Assembly (NCBI RefSeq): GCF_030272615.1
Contig: NC_081412.1
Coordinates: forward strand, 539,735,835-539,799,834
Source: Cryptomeria japonica
Lineage: Eukaryota > Streptophyta > Pinopsida > Cupressales > Cupressaceae
DNA length: 64,000 nt
Direction: 5' to 3'
Shown piece after piece: positions 35,786 to 48,440 of the stretch. Made by a program: the position numbers and the translations under genes. The notes under the pieces are model-generated. The model saw only the letters and a program-made list of their open reading frames with translations. It made no database searches and had not been told where the DNA came from. The stretch's first letter is position 1. Every line of letters starts with the position of its first letter.

Positions 35786-37321
35786 CTACTGCACTAAATC
35801 ATAAGAAGGCAAAACTGTCACACTAGCTGCATCATCAAGTGCAATAGGTGGTGTGATATCAATAGAAGGAGATGAAATGCAAGGCTCAAGAACGGGGTCA
35901 CATGTGAGAATCCCCAAGTTCAAATGCCCAAAGTTCTCCTCAAAATCTGAATCATCAACATAGGAAGAATCAACCTTATCAATAGGACCAAAATCTGAAA
36001 AAGAGTACAATCGAGATGCATGATCAACCACTCCAGTCACAATGATAGCTCCACTCTCCAAATCTCTAATGAAAACTAAATCAGGTGTGAACTCCATAGT
36101 TTTCCTAGTTACGCCATGTGTGATTTGATAGATGGAAAGAAGATTATTTGTCAAGTGGGGTACACACAACACATCATTGAAGGAGTTATCCCCAATGGCA
36201 ATAGATCCTTTCCCAATCACATCCATGTATGTATGATTTCCCATCAAAATATGCAGCATGTGGCAAGGCTCAAATGTAGAAAACATAGACTGTGAAGATG
36301 CCATATGATGAGAAGCCCCTAAATCTAGAAGCCATCTCTCTGAATCATGACTTGTAGTAGCACAAAGAGCTTGTCCCTTTCCTTTATCTATCCCAAAAGA
36401 GTGATCCTTTCCTTTATCCTTGGAAGAAGAAGTTGATGTAGACATTCTAGAAGGTAGGTTGATTATGTTCTTCTCAAGAAGATTCTTCAACTCATCAATA
36501 TCCTTCTTATAACAATGATGCTCATCATGTCCTGACTTCTTGTAATATCCACAAAAAAGATTGTCCTTATATGATTTCCTCTTAGGTGAGAATGGTGAAT
36601 CACCTTGTTGTGGAGAGGAAGATTGTGCTCCATCTTGTTGTGGTTTAGACTTAGGTTGCTTTTGATTCTTACTTTGATTCCCTTTGTTAGCCACCAAAGC
36701 TTGTGACTTTGAAGATTTGAAAATCCCCATCGTGGTCAACTTAGATTGCTCAAGTGTCAACATCTCTGTGAATGAATCAAATGAGGGAGAAGTGTATGAG
36801 GAACCTTGAGCTAACCTATGGGTATGCAAGCTAGATACAAAGGCCACATACTCTGAAGGAAGCTTGTCCAACAAGTTATAAACCAATTGAGCATCCTTTT
36901 TGTCAATTCCTCAATCATTTAGCATTGCTCTTAGCTCAGTTGCTTTTGTGACATAATCTTGGATTGTATCAAAATCCTTGGGATCCAAAGTTGTGAGATC
37001 ACTATCAAGCTTGTAGCACTTAATCTCATCAACTTGACCATACAATTTCTTAAAAATATCCCAAGTCTCTTTAATTGTTGTACACTTATCAATGTGAAAA
37101 ATGAGGTCATCTGATACATACTTTCTAAGAGTTCCAAGTGCCATAGCATTCTTAGCATGCCATTCAATTTGAGCATTAGGATCAGCCTTAGGATCAGGTG
37201 GTGCTGTAATAGTTTCATTTACATAATGAATGAGTCCTTTTTCCATTAGTTTACTCCATGCCTTAATTTTCCATGATGCATAATTATGAGGAGTTAAAAG
37301 TGGAAATTTAGGAGAACCCAT
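35786..37321 (-). pseudogene. Gag-protease gene of element C, one nonsense codon
   Basis: It starts at ATG (complement of 37319-37321), MGSPKFPLLTPHNYASWKIK, a copia Gag N-terminus. It proceeds through the retrotrans_gag/UBN2 region (YGQVDEIKCYKL) and then TGA at 36911-36913, after which the same frame continues for 375 codons. It has a Lys/Gln/Ser-rich linker, a CCHC-like knuckle CGYYKKSGHDEHHC in which the second Cys is Tyr, and a protease WLLDLGASHHM where the catalytic motif DSG reads DLG. It ends shortly after at 35786 with no integrase. The TGA could derive from CGA by C-to-T. The knuckle and protease changes suggest loss of function. Confidence 0.9.
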
Positions 37322-38140
37322 AGCACCAAAATGAAAAAACACAAGATAGAGAGAGGCACAATCACACAAGACAGCCCCCCAAAATACTCAATCAAGAAAT
37401 CCCCCCAAAATGGTGATTTTGGCACTTTATACTTAGTGCATATACAATGGGCCACTTGCAAAACAAGGCAAAGTGGACTTCTGATTTCAATTTACAACTT
37501 CTCAAAATGAGATCTAAGAGACTTCAACAAATACTGCTAATGATCTAAACTGAGATCCAAGCAAAATGCAAGTACCAAATATGCCAAGAATGGCCAAACA
37601 CTTGAAAATAAAATTCTACTTAAAATAACTACAAACAAATGGCAGATTATGAAAGTAGATGAAAAAATATGCACTTTCAAAAAAAATGGCACCTAAAAAG
37701 GAGTCCATATGAGCCCAAATGAAGCCTCCAAAGTTGTAAAAATTGGGATTTCATGATTTCTGAAAAACATGTATCCAAAAATCAAAAAACTCCTACACCA
37801 CTATACAGATCACAAAATTCTACCCAAAAACAAAAAAAATTGCTTGAAAAACAAGCCTAGATGAGTGAGATATCGCTATTTGAAAAATGCTTGCAAAATT
37901 ATAATTTCTGGAAAATTTCCACCGCAACGTCAAACTTCAAATGCCTCTAGATTTGGCCTCCAAAGTCCGATTTGGATGAAACAAAAGGCAAAAATGACTT
38001 TCTTGTACCTCCTTAATCCAATGGTGACCTCAGATTTGACCCATCAAGCTTCAATAATAACCTGCAATAGAAAGCTCCAAAATGCAAACCCTAAATAGCA
38101 TCAAATTTCTCTCAATTGGCAAACCAATGACACTCTAATG

Positions 38141-38152
38141 GCTCTGATACCA
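38141..38152 (-). other. Primer-binding site of element C
   Basis: The complement of GCTCTGATACCA is the initiator tRNA-Met primer site, directly adjoining the 5' LTR. Confidence 0.92.
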
Positions 38153-38621
38153 TGTGAGATTTTGCCAAGATCAAGAGGCAATAGAAAGCACAAATAAGAG
38201 AGAACAAAATAGATGATAGAAATAAACTGTATTCTATCAAGATGAAAATACTGATCAACTGGATCATCAATGGATGTTGTTTATACAATGAATATGAGCC
38301 TGCTTATATAGGCAAGGCTATATGGATATGTGAGCACACAAACATGACATGTGGCTCAATAAGAAACAAGGGTAGGTAGGAAATAGGTGTGGGTAGGTAG
38401 GAGAAACAATATAATATTCCACATGAGGTGGATCACCCACTGAATGTGGAGTGTAACAACAAGATCAAACCATAAAAGGTGGAAATTCTCCTACACACAC
38501 TATCCCAATGTGGCACAAACACCCAAGTGTCTCATACCCAAACTACTATGAAATGCATGTACCTAAGTAAACTTAAGTAAGGTGTAATAATATCCATGAT
38601 GAATAATTATTTACACCAACA
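38153..38621 (-). repeat. 5' LTR of element C
   Basis: It begins TGTGAGATTTTGCC and ends TTACACCAACA on the plus strand. It is followed by the target duplication CATTT. Confidence 0.93.
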
Positions 38622-38626
38622 CATTT

Positions 38627-40565
38627 TTTATATTATGACATTCTTGTATTGTTATTATATATAATTAAATGTAGCATTTTCCGTCTCCTTCAACTCCTTT
38701 CCTTCTATGGATTTCACCGATTTGGGGGGTACCTACCATTCCTAGATCCTGATGTCATGTTTTCAAATAGTGTTAGGTGCTCCATAGTGAATCACCAGTA
38801 TATCTAGATAAAATTCATACCGATATGTCACACGAAGTAAGCCATATCACTCACCATATAGGTAAAAAATTCTAACAATAGTAATTTGTTGTTTTTCAAA
38901 TTTATAGCATATAAGATTATGTTTTGTACCTACCTTTCATTTATAAAAGTAAAAAAAAAAAGTTATCTTTCCTAAATCAACTCTTAGTTGTAAATTACAT
39001 AAATAAAAGGTACTTATGTAGAAATTTGATTTGAATATACATTGCATATAGGTACATGCGACTCACTAATATATAGGAAAAATATGATTGATCAAATGAA
39101 TGCTTTGAAACATTTAAATTCATTGTAGTTACTTTCTGAATTATGTAAGAAATTTACATAAATATGGATTTGACCAAAATTTGTAGATATAAACTTTAGT
39201 CTAAATATGATATTTGTTGAATTTGATACTTGTTCTTTAGTTTTCTTAGATGCTTAGAATTTGTTGTGTTTGATACATATTTTTTAAGAACATTTTTTGA
39301 GGAATTTTAAAAGAAGAGCATAATCTTTTTGGGTTAAACCCCCCAAGGTACCAATGTAATGACTTTTAAAGACATAAATATAATAAGAAATCAACATATG
39401 ACTCCTAAAATTAATTCGATAATAAATACTTTGATTAAATGAACAAATATTTTAAATCTTTTAAAAATAAATTAAAATACAATTAAAAAATAACAAGTAA
39501 AACATTAATCATAATTAGAATCAATACATAATAATTAAATAAAAAGATCTATCAAACCTATGTTTATCTTAAAGACATAAAATTTTGAATTATTCTTACA
39601 ATTCATAAATCTAAATCTAACGAACAAATGATAAACTAACAATCATGAGTGAACCCGGAAAATAAGAATAAACTAAGATGTGTCTTGGATCGAAAAAGAT
39701 TTTGTACCTTGGATTCTTTGTTTCACATAATGAATTTCATTAAATATGATATGAAATGTCACGCAAATGAGTATGGTTTTTCATTTCTGTGGGAGGGGTG
39801 TCGATTATATTTCTACTTTCCTGGTTTAAAGTGCATCAAAGAGTAAAGAAAGATAAAGAGAAAATACTTGTGAAAAAAGATGAATAGAAGCACATGGAAG
39901 GAATCAGAGTCATATATGTCTTCTGAAATTGATAAAATAGGCATGAAAGAAATGTAGACATTCCTTAAATAAATCGAGTTTAGCCATACAAAGTCAGTAC
40001 TTGTGCATATAAAAGGTCCACATGATTCCTTGGTAGATAGAAAGCTTAAGGAAAATTTCATATTAAAAGATTTTGTTCGCTTTCCTACAATAATTTGGGA
40101 AAACTGTTGAGAAGAATGTAATACATTGTCTTTGAAAAGGATAAGAATTAAATAATTGATGCGTTTGATTAGCATTGTGCAGAGTATGATAATGGGGTTC
40201 TCCTGTCCCTCCATTCTTTGCTTGGTAACATAAGTTTCCTTTCATGATATAATAAGAAATGACAAGGAGATAAGTATGGTTTTCCTGATTCCCTCATTTA
40301 ACACGCATCAATGATCAAAGAAAGATGACAGGAAATAACTTTATGAAAAAAAGAGGAGTTAATAAAATTGTGTTAAAAAGCGCAGGCATGACCAGTTGTT
40401 AGTAAGATTTTATTATGCTTGATGCAATTAAATATTAAATTTACCAACTTCCCAACTGTGCAAGAACAAATGACAGCACCACTTCAAAGAACAATGGACT
40501 CAACTGTTGCGAAAAGATCAATGGAAGTAGATAAAAGGAATGTGAGTCGTATATATCTTCTAAAT
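38627..40565 (+). repeat. Dispersed long repeat family, copy 2 (right part)
   Basis: It continues the copy broken at 34617. 38627-39480 matches 43740-44600 and 45070-45620 (TATATAATTAAATGTAGCATTTT, split here as an AT-rich phrase; ATATCACTCACCATATAGGTA). 39480-40565 matches 31995-33100 and 45640-46370. The internally repeated segment occurs near 39716 and 40214. Homology stops at the word ATATATCTTCTAAA near 40565. Confidence 0.68.
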
Positions 40566-43439
40566 TTGTTCATCGAATTTTGAAACAAATTACATTTTTA
40601 GAAACTAGACTCCATTCTACATAATTTCAAAGAAAAGAAAATTTGATTTTTGATTAATTTTCACAAATTTTAAGGGGGACAATGCTCAAATTTCTATTTC
40701 TTAGGATGTGTCCACTCTAGAAATTTGTAAAAAGTCATTTATCCATAAAAAATTTAGTCAGGAAAATTGGCATAAAATACATGGTCTTAATTAGTTTCTG
40801 ACTAGAGAGATTTTCAAAATTTTAAAAAAATGTTAACATTTTAGTGCGACCACATTTGATGCTATGTTATGTTTTTTTGATAAAAATAGTACCAATTAAT
40901 GTGGTGCCATTTCTTGAAACCCTTTATAGATCATCCCTATATAGATCGGATTATTAATGGAATGGTTGAAGTATGGATGGACGATGACCGTGGTTGGACT
41001 GCTTGGATTCCCTTGGCTAGGAACAATAGTTTGCTTGATTCAGACATTGCATTTGATTAGATATGGGGTTATGTTCTATTTTGTCTCATTTGGCTACCTA
41101 TCTGCTAGGTGTTCTATTGTTATTCCATCTCTCTTTGGGTTTTGTTCGTCCTCTATTTGGCTCGTTCCAAATCTGATTTGGTTGATGTTGTTCCATCCTT
41201 CTATGGGGCTTTGTTCGTCCCCTATTTGACAAATTCTTGAACTGATATATTGATGTTGTAAGGTTGATTTATTATATTTAATCCAAAAAAAAAACCTTAG
41301 TCTCCACCATTTAAAAAAAATTTAGTAATTGAAAAATTATATTCAGAGCATTTCAACTCTTTATCTTATTGCATCTTCAAATTTTAAGTGTACCTATCTT
41401 CAATTTCTCATTGAAGTTTAGACTTTGCTGATTTCAGAAAAAGAGTAGCATCTTAAGACCCCTTTTTGGTGCCCCATCTTCATGCACTTACCCCTAACTA
41501 ATACATAATTAGATAATTGTCCTAAAATTACTTTGATAGCACATTTTTATTTGACATTGTTGTTTGCAATGCTTTCCATTGCCCATGCAACACTTTGTGC
41601 CATATGTGTACCTACTCTATGTTGTTTGTATTATTCATTATGCTAGTCACATGACACCTTACATCATCTATGTCGTACTTTCCACTGATGACACAATATT
41701 TTACATTGATTGTGTGGTACATGCATGACGTGATACTTTGTGCAGTTAGTATGATGCATCATGTCAATTGTGTGACATAGCTCTAGACCTTGCATGTAGC
41801 ACTTTTCATCACTTGATTGGGTGCACTATGTCATTCACATGGTTTTTTACAAAGTCAAATTGGTGTACTACAACATTACTGTAGTTTTATGCCTGATGAA
41901 CATTATATGCATCTTGTTGATGCCATGGTCTCCTAAGTGTGTAGTTCATATTTTCAATTGCATCCTTCTCATTCACATATTAGTTTTGTCTTTTCTCTAC
42001 CTTGGTCATCTAACTTCAAACTAAAATTCTCCAATAACTAATGCATTTTCTTACCCCAATTTGATGGGGTCATTACTCCTAGCCTAATGTTTGAAAATAA
42101 AACTTCTTTACATCATCAAAAACATCTCAAAGAGATCTAGTTTTTGTCTCTCTAAACCCTACCTCTAAAAATGGTTATAAAAATTTGATGCTTGTTTCGA
42201 TCCCAAATTCAACATTTTAGACCTCTAAAAATGTAATTTTTGAAATGTAGAAAATAATAAATAAAATTAGTTTTTACAATTTTTGATTTGTCACTAATCT
42301 AAATCATTAGTGGCCTCATTTGAACTTTAAATGTGCCTATTTCCTTTCCATTTTTTCTTTTCTTAGCATATATTTCCTATCATGAAATTTTCCTTCAACC
42401 TTGTTTTCTCACCAATCTCCTCAGGGGGTATCAATCTTACATCTGCTCTATAAATAAGGTATATTGCCCATTATTTTTTCTTTGAAACAATGTCATAAAA
42501 AAGGCATAATCTCAAAGAGGGGCAAAAAGTAGTCTAAATTTGACTATACATGTTTCATTGTGCCATTCTTATCGTTTTTCATGTATCTATGTTAATTAAA
42601 TATTTAATTAATTATTAAATTGAATTAATTTTCCTCTAATAATTAATTTTTTTTTAGTTACATTATAATTTGATTACCCTTTTCTATCCATTATTAATTA
42701 AATATTTTATCTAACTAATTTCACTATTTTTATCTCAATATTAATTAAATAATTTTATCATGTAATTAATATTCTCCAATAAGTAATTATTGAAACTTAT
42801 TTAATTAGCTAACACTTCTTCCAAAATTAAATAAATTTCAAATAAGTTTATTTAATTTCCCACCTCAAATTAATAAAGTAAATATTTTATTTATTTTGTC
42901 TATGCATTTACATCTTACCTTATACTTCCACCTCATCAATCCATGTGCATTATTGGTCCTACCCTTTCAAAAATATTCTTATTTATTGATCTTTTTGTTT
43001 AATACCCACCATTAATCAAATAATATGTGAGCCATAGGAATAAGAGCTTCACTTACTCATTTTCCCTGGCTAGCACTTTTTAGTAATTATACTACTTTCA
43101 AATTATCAATCATTATCATTATGAAGAGCTAGTACTATCACTATCAATTATTCATTATCAATCATCAAACCTTCATACTATCATGTTGATATCAAAGTTA
43201 TCCTACAAAATCTAAAAGAAAATATACATCAAGCATTCAAGAAAATCTCAAGTAACGATAGAATCTCTTACTTGATCTTTATGTTAATATTATTTCTTAT
43301 CACTTGATTTGTGCATAAATGTTAAGCTTCATTTCGCGAGCATGTGGATCGTGAGTTTGGATCTTGCATTGCATTGTTTTCATTATTTTGATTCACATTT
43401 TCATACATTCACATGGAGCATCTTTCCCTACCCACTATT
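40566..43439. other. Spacer, no gene recognised
   Basis: The plus frame at 40957-41229 is Trp/Leu-rich, but the DNA contains an imperfect direct repeat (TTTGTTCGTCCTCTATTTG at about 41142 and GTTCGTCCCCTATTTGAC at about 41212), and no family is recognised. 41600-41830 is a TG/CA-rich stretch with loose repeats of TGTGACAT and GATGACAC-like words. 42590-42900 is rich in ATTAATTAAAT. Confidence 0.35.
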
Positions 43440-44610
43440 TTTTATGACATCAATGTCTTACTTGATTCATGTATTTTCCCCTTCAACGTCATTTAAGATC
43501 TATATTACCACTAGGGATCTATTATATTTCTCACATCTATTGTGTCCTAAAACTCTTGGATCCTAAATTAGAGGCATATGCCCACCCTAGAGCTTTATAT
43601 ACATTCACAAATTTTCTTGGTCATTAAGGACTATATCACCATTCTTCTTTTACCCATATTAAGATAATTGTTATAGCTTCCAGACCATTTGACATTTCAA
43701 AACTTATATTTTTGGTATTTTACATGATTATTACATAGTTTATTGTTCATGCTATTTCTCTACATGATTTATATTCCGACATACTTATCTTCATATTATA
43801 TTTACTTTAGTGTACAATTTTCCCTCTCCCTTGATTTCTTTCCTCCTATGTATTTCATCAATTCTAGGGGCACTTACCACCACTAAAGTTTGTATGTAAA
43901 ATTTTTAAATAGTGATAGGTTTTCTATGCAAATTGCCACCATATCTAGATAAAACTCATACCAATATCCAACAAAACTTTCCAACCCATATCACTACTAT
44001 CACTCTCCATAGACTTAAACTTTCTAACCCTACTAATTTGTATTTTTCAAAATTCTATCTAATAAGATTGTATTTTGTACCTACTTTACACTTATAAAAC
44101 TAAAACTGAGATATTACTCCTAAATCAACACTTAATTGTAAATTACATGAATAACAATACTTATCAAGGATTTTGATTCAAATATAGTATGACATATGAT
44201 TACAATTGATTCATCAATATATAGGAAAAATATGATTGATCAAAAATATGGTTTGGAAGATTTAAATTAATTATGATTTACTTTTAAACTTATCCAAGCA
44301 ATCTACACAAATATTGATTTGACCTAAATTTGTTGATATAAAATTTAGTGTAAAAAATTATATTTGTTAAATTTGATGCTTATTCTTTAGTTTTCTTCGA
44401 TATTTATAATAGAAAGTCATGGAGATATTTTCTTAGATTTTGATGCAACACAATTATTCAATAATAAATACTTCAATTATGTCAATAAATCCAAATGTGT
44501 ATTGGATTTTTAAATGCATGATCCAGTTCGTGAAATATATGAAAGTTAATCCTTAAATATTATTAAGAATAATAAATGAAACATTAACCATAATTAACTA
44601 CTGCGACAAT
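43440..44610 (+). repeat. Dispersed long repeat family, copy 3
   Basis: It is colinear with 34290-34617 plus 38627-39500, without the insertion, which confirms where element C landed. It ends near AAACATTAACCATAATTAA at about 44600, so the 3' portion is missing here. Confidence 0.65.
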
Positions 44611-44739
44611 CTTTGGTGCACTTTGAAGGAGGTTGTTATTTTCCTAGGTCTCTGTGTTTGCCCCCTGCCCCCCTTAACACTTTGTTTTTCCTCTTGGGAT
44701 GATGCATGCAAGGTCTCCCATTGGTACACGCAACACCAG

Positions 44740-46730
44740 ATTTTACGACATCATTGTATTACTTGTTCTATATCAAGTGAATCGTGTCCTTTCCCATTCA
44801 ACATCATTTATGAACTATATTAATTGTAGGGATCTATTATATTGCTCTCACCTATTGTACATCCAAACACTCTTGGATGCCAAATTTGAGGTATATGCTC
44901 ATTCCAAAGCTTTATAGACATACACATTTTTTCTTGTTTATTAAGAATTGTACAACTATTCAATATTTACCATGTTAGGGAAAATCTTATACCTTGAGAC
45001 CTTTTCTAGGCCACATAATTTTCCACACCTTATAATTTTAGATATTCTACATGCTTATTTTGTAGTCCATTGTTCATGTTATTTCTTAACAAAATTTATA
45101 TTCTTACCGTTCTTATCTTGTTATTATATATAATTAAATGTAGCATTTTTTCGTCTCCTCCAATTCCTTTCTTCCTATGGATTTCACTAATTCTACAGAT
45201 ATGTCACACAATAGTAAGTCATATCACTCACTATATAGGTAGAACTTTCTAACTGTATTAATTTGTTGTTTTCCGAATTTATTGCTTATAAGATTATATT
45301 TTATAGCTACATTTTGCTTACAATTTTTTTTTTAAAAAAAAGAGTTATCTTTCTTAAACCAACTCTTAATTGTAAACTACATGAATAAAAGGTACTTATC
45401 TAGAAATTCAATTCAAATATACTATGACATATAGCTACTTATGAAATATTATGAAATATATAAGAAAAATATGATTAGACAAATGAATGATTTGGAACAT
45501 TGAAATTCTTTTTGGTTACCTTTTTTGGTTACTTTCATAACTATGTAAGAAATTTACAATAAATATTGATTTGACTGAAGTCTATAGATATAAACTTTAA
45601 TCTAAATATGATGCTAAATTTTGTACTTGCTCTTTAGTTTTCTTATATTTCTACTCTCCTGGTTTAAAGCGCATCAAAGATTAAAGATAGATAAAGAGAA
45701 AGATAAAGAGAAAACCCTTGTGAAAAAGATGAATAGAAGCACATGGAAGGAATCAGAGTCATATATATCTTCTGAAATTGATAAAATGTGCGTGAAAGAA
45801 ACACAGACATTCCTTAAATAAGCGAAGTTTAACCATAGAAAGGTCCACACGATTCCTTAGTAGACAGAAAGCCTAAGGATAATTTCATATTTAAAAGATT
45901 TTGTACGCTTTCGTACAATATTTTAGTAAAATTATTTAGAAAAACGTAATACATTGTTGTTGAAAAGGATAAGAAGTAAACAATTGATACGTTTGATTCT
46001 CCCGTCCCTCCATTCTTTGCTTGGTAACATAGGTTTCCTTTCATGATATGATATGAAATGACAAGGAGATGAATATGGTTTTCCTTTTGCATGGGAGGGG
46101 TCCCGATTCCCTCGTTGAACGCGCATCAATGATTAAAGAGAGATGACAGGAAATAACTTTATGAAAAAAGAGACGATTTAATAAAATTGTGTTAAAATGC
46201 GCAGGCATGACCAGCTGTTAGTAAGCTTTTATTATGCTTGATACAATTAAATATTAAATTTGTGCAGGAACAAATGACAGCAGCACTTCAATGAACAATG
46301 GAATAAACTCTTGCGAAAAGATGAATGGAAGCAGACAAAAGGAATGTAATATCTTCTAAACTGACGTGGAATGCTAATCGAATGGTGTGGAAGAGTGCAG
46401 GCATCCTAAAATTCTTGATTTCACACCACACAAGCTCACCAAAAGACACCGTCACTCGAGGTAGTAGGGCCACAAGATGCCTCAATACTCAGCAACTGTA
46501 ATAATATTTTATTAAAAAATAATGTTTTAAGGGATCGGTTCTTATCGAATATAAAATTTTGACATCTTAAAGATGGATTGAGAATAGTTTGATTGTTTAT
46601 GGTCTTTTGTTATTAGTAACATATTGTTTGATTGATATGATTATCTATGTATGTTTGTTTATATCTCATTCAAAAACATCTTTAGATTCTCTTACTAATT
46701 TATGGTAATTTTGATTATTTAATATATATA
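44740..46730 (+). repeat. Dispersed long repeat family, copy 4 (longest uninterrupted)
   Basis: It includes both halves: CCATTCAACATCATTTATGA to CACAATAGTAAGTCATATCA, then TTTCTACTCTCCTGG to the AT-rich tail at 46480-46730. It is the best template for defining the family. Segments corresponding to 39480-39770 are deleted. Confidence 0.68.
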
Positions 46731-46762
46731 TATATGCAATAAGATTCTTAATGTAAAAATGT

Positions 46763-47440
46763 CAATAATTTAGTGTATATTTCTTTCAATTTTAAAATTT
46801 GAGTTATAGTTTTTATTTTAATAAAAGAATCTTAGTTTTTATTGTCTTGATAGAATAACAGTCAATCATATTTGACAAAACATTTGATTGTTAATGTAAT
46901 TACATCAATAGTGACATGCCAAGTACTATTTATTGAACACCTAGATTTTTAATGTCAAAGAATTAACTTCAACATTGTAAATAAATTAAAGAATGATGTG
47001 ATTTTGTTGAAGTTAGATCACATTCATTTGGAGGCTATAGATCCCAAGACCTCATAGGTAAATCACATTCATATGAACCAAATATAACACTTTTTAGAGC
47101 AATACAAAGATTCTTCCCACCTTTCGAAAGGATCTCAAAGTTAAGAGGTTTTGTTGTTGGTAAAAATGTACAAATAAAAAAGAATAAGAATGAAGCTACA
47201 AAGATGTTTTAGAAGAAGAAAGAAAAGTCAAATAAATAAGCCAAAAAGATGCAAGACTCCTTGTTCAAAAAAGAATAAATGAGCAAGAAAAAATAGATAA
47301 ATTTTAGGATATTACACAAGAATAGACTCATCTATTGCAACCACACCTTTACAAGATGAAAAGTTTTAGATTAAGGATGTTAAGATGGAACAAAAATGTA
47401 CAAAAGCATTAAAAAAAAGGTTCAATAATATTAACTAAAA
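46763..47440 (+). repeat. Dispersed repeat, copy 2 of pair with 15645-15990 and 19010-19150
   Basis: The two segments that are 3 kb apart in the first copy are contiguous here. It lies about 1 kb upstream of the NLR start. The ordered words are listed under the first copy. Confidence 0.58.
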
Positions 47441-47950
47441 GTGAAGAAAATGTAGTTAGATCAACCTACAATGTCATAAAAGGAAAACAAAATAAAAATC
47501 CCACAAGAAACTTACTATGTAAGCGAGTGATGATATAGTGAAGAAATAGATACATGTAATGGAGTTGTATAATCACCCAACTATATTCATCACAATGAAG
47601 CTTTCTATACAAGATTCAAGTTCGTCTTTTTAGGTCAAGGGTTTATTTAGGACGTGCAAGGTGTATCTATGACCTTGATCTACTTCTTCATATTTAGAAG
47701 ATTTTGCATTATATTGAGATCAAAAATATCTAATATCATATTTGTACCAAGATGCATCTATGACTTGATCTACTTCTTCATATTTTCAAAATTTTGCATT
47801 TTTTTGATTAATAGTATTATTACTTAATTATTTGCATGTATGGCCGTGAAATATCAAATGGTGCATTAAAAATTCCTTCCAATATTTCATTAGATGAATG
47901 AAACTAAGGTTATTCAATGTTTTGTTTATTAACCAGCCAGTCTTGAACGA
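47441..47950. other. Spacer upstream of NLR promoter
   Basis: It contains two near-identical phrases near 47664 and 47757 (ATGACTTGATCTACTTCTTC and ACCTTGATCTACTTCTTCAT). No gene was seen. Confidence 0.35.
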
Positions 47951-48140
47951 CACACACTAAGCAACATATTAAGCCTAGAGAATGTTAGTCAACTCTGAGC
48001 GTTTAACACTTTTAAGCTTAGAAGTGTATTCTCAGTGTGATCACACACATTAAGCAACATATTAAGCCTAGAAAATGTCAGTCAACACAGCATTGAACAC
48101 TTCTGAACTTATTGTGTTTAACACTTTTAAGCCTAAAAAT
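47951..48140. promoter_or_regulatory. Duplicated upstream module with W-box cores
   Basis: A segment of about 42 bases (TAAGCAACATATTAAGCCTA followed by GAAAATGT and AGTCAAC) occurs at 47951-47992 and again 93 bases later at 48044-48085. Each copy has AGTCAA, whose complement TTGACT is the W-box core bound by WRKY factors. GTTTAACACTTTTAAGC also occurs twice, at 48001 and 48116. The positions, 350-490 bases upstream of the NLR start, fit a defence-responsive promoter; that is inference. Confidence 0.45.
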
Positions 48141-48384
48141 ATAAGCTTAATGTGTGTGATTTAAATCGTTCCATGTTTATTAGACTCCAAATTATTCGTT
48201 TATTCATTAAGTGTTAACCGTTTTGCTTACAACATCTCGGAAGGACAAACAAACTGCTCCTCAATTTTCTTTCAACGGCTGTTCTGAATCACGAATCGAA
48301 AAAGACGAAGAATAACTTCATCCGGAAACAAAAAACATATATGTAAGCAAAGTGAAATATATACAAGTAAAGAGAGAGCCAGCC

Positions 48385-48390
48385 TATAAA
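48385..48390 (+). promoter_or_regulatory. TATA box of NLR gene
   Basis: TATAAA lies 51 bases upstream of the ATG at 48441, in the context AGCCTATAAAGC. The short leader implied is plausible for a plant gene. Confidence 0.5.
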
Positions 48391-48440
48391 GCACTCAATA
48401 CATAGCATTCGAACATCATATCGTCTCGGTCGCATTTACC

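Larger units (their letters stand above)
34618..38621 (-). mobile_element. Gag-protease-only copia derivative (element C)
   Basis: Two 469-base LTRs (34618-35086, 38153-38621) flank 3.07 kb, with target duplication CATTT at 34613-34617 and 38622-38626. Read on the minus strand the element starts TGTTGGTGTAAATAA. The primer site GGTATCAGAG lies next to the right LTR and the polypurine tract next to the left. It encodes copia-type Gag, a zinc knuckle and a protease, but integrase, reverse transcriptase and RNase H are wholly absent, as in TR-GAG type non-autonomous elements. The LTRs are about 96-97% identical by eye, between elements A and B in age. Confidence 0.94.

Noticed and set aside
40957-41229. 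90-codon Trp/Leu-rich frame
   Set aside because: Part of it is an imperfect direct DNA repeat, and no family resemblance or splice context is visible.
46716-46736. TA microsatellite
   Set aside because: Short, common in AT-rich spacer and of no evident significance.
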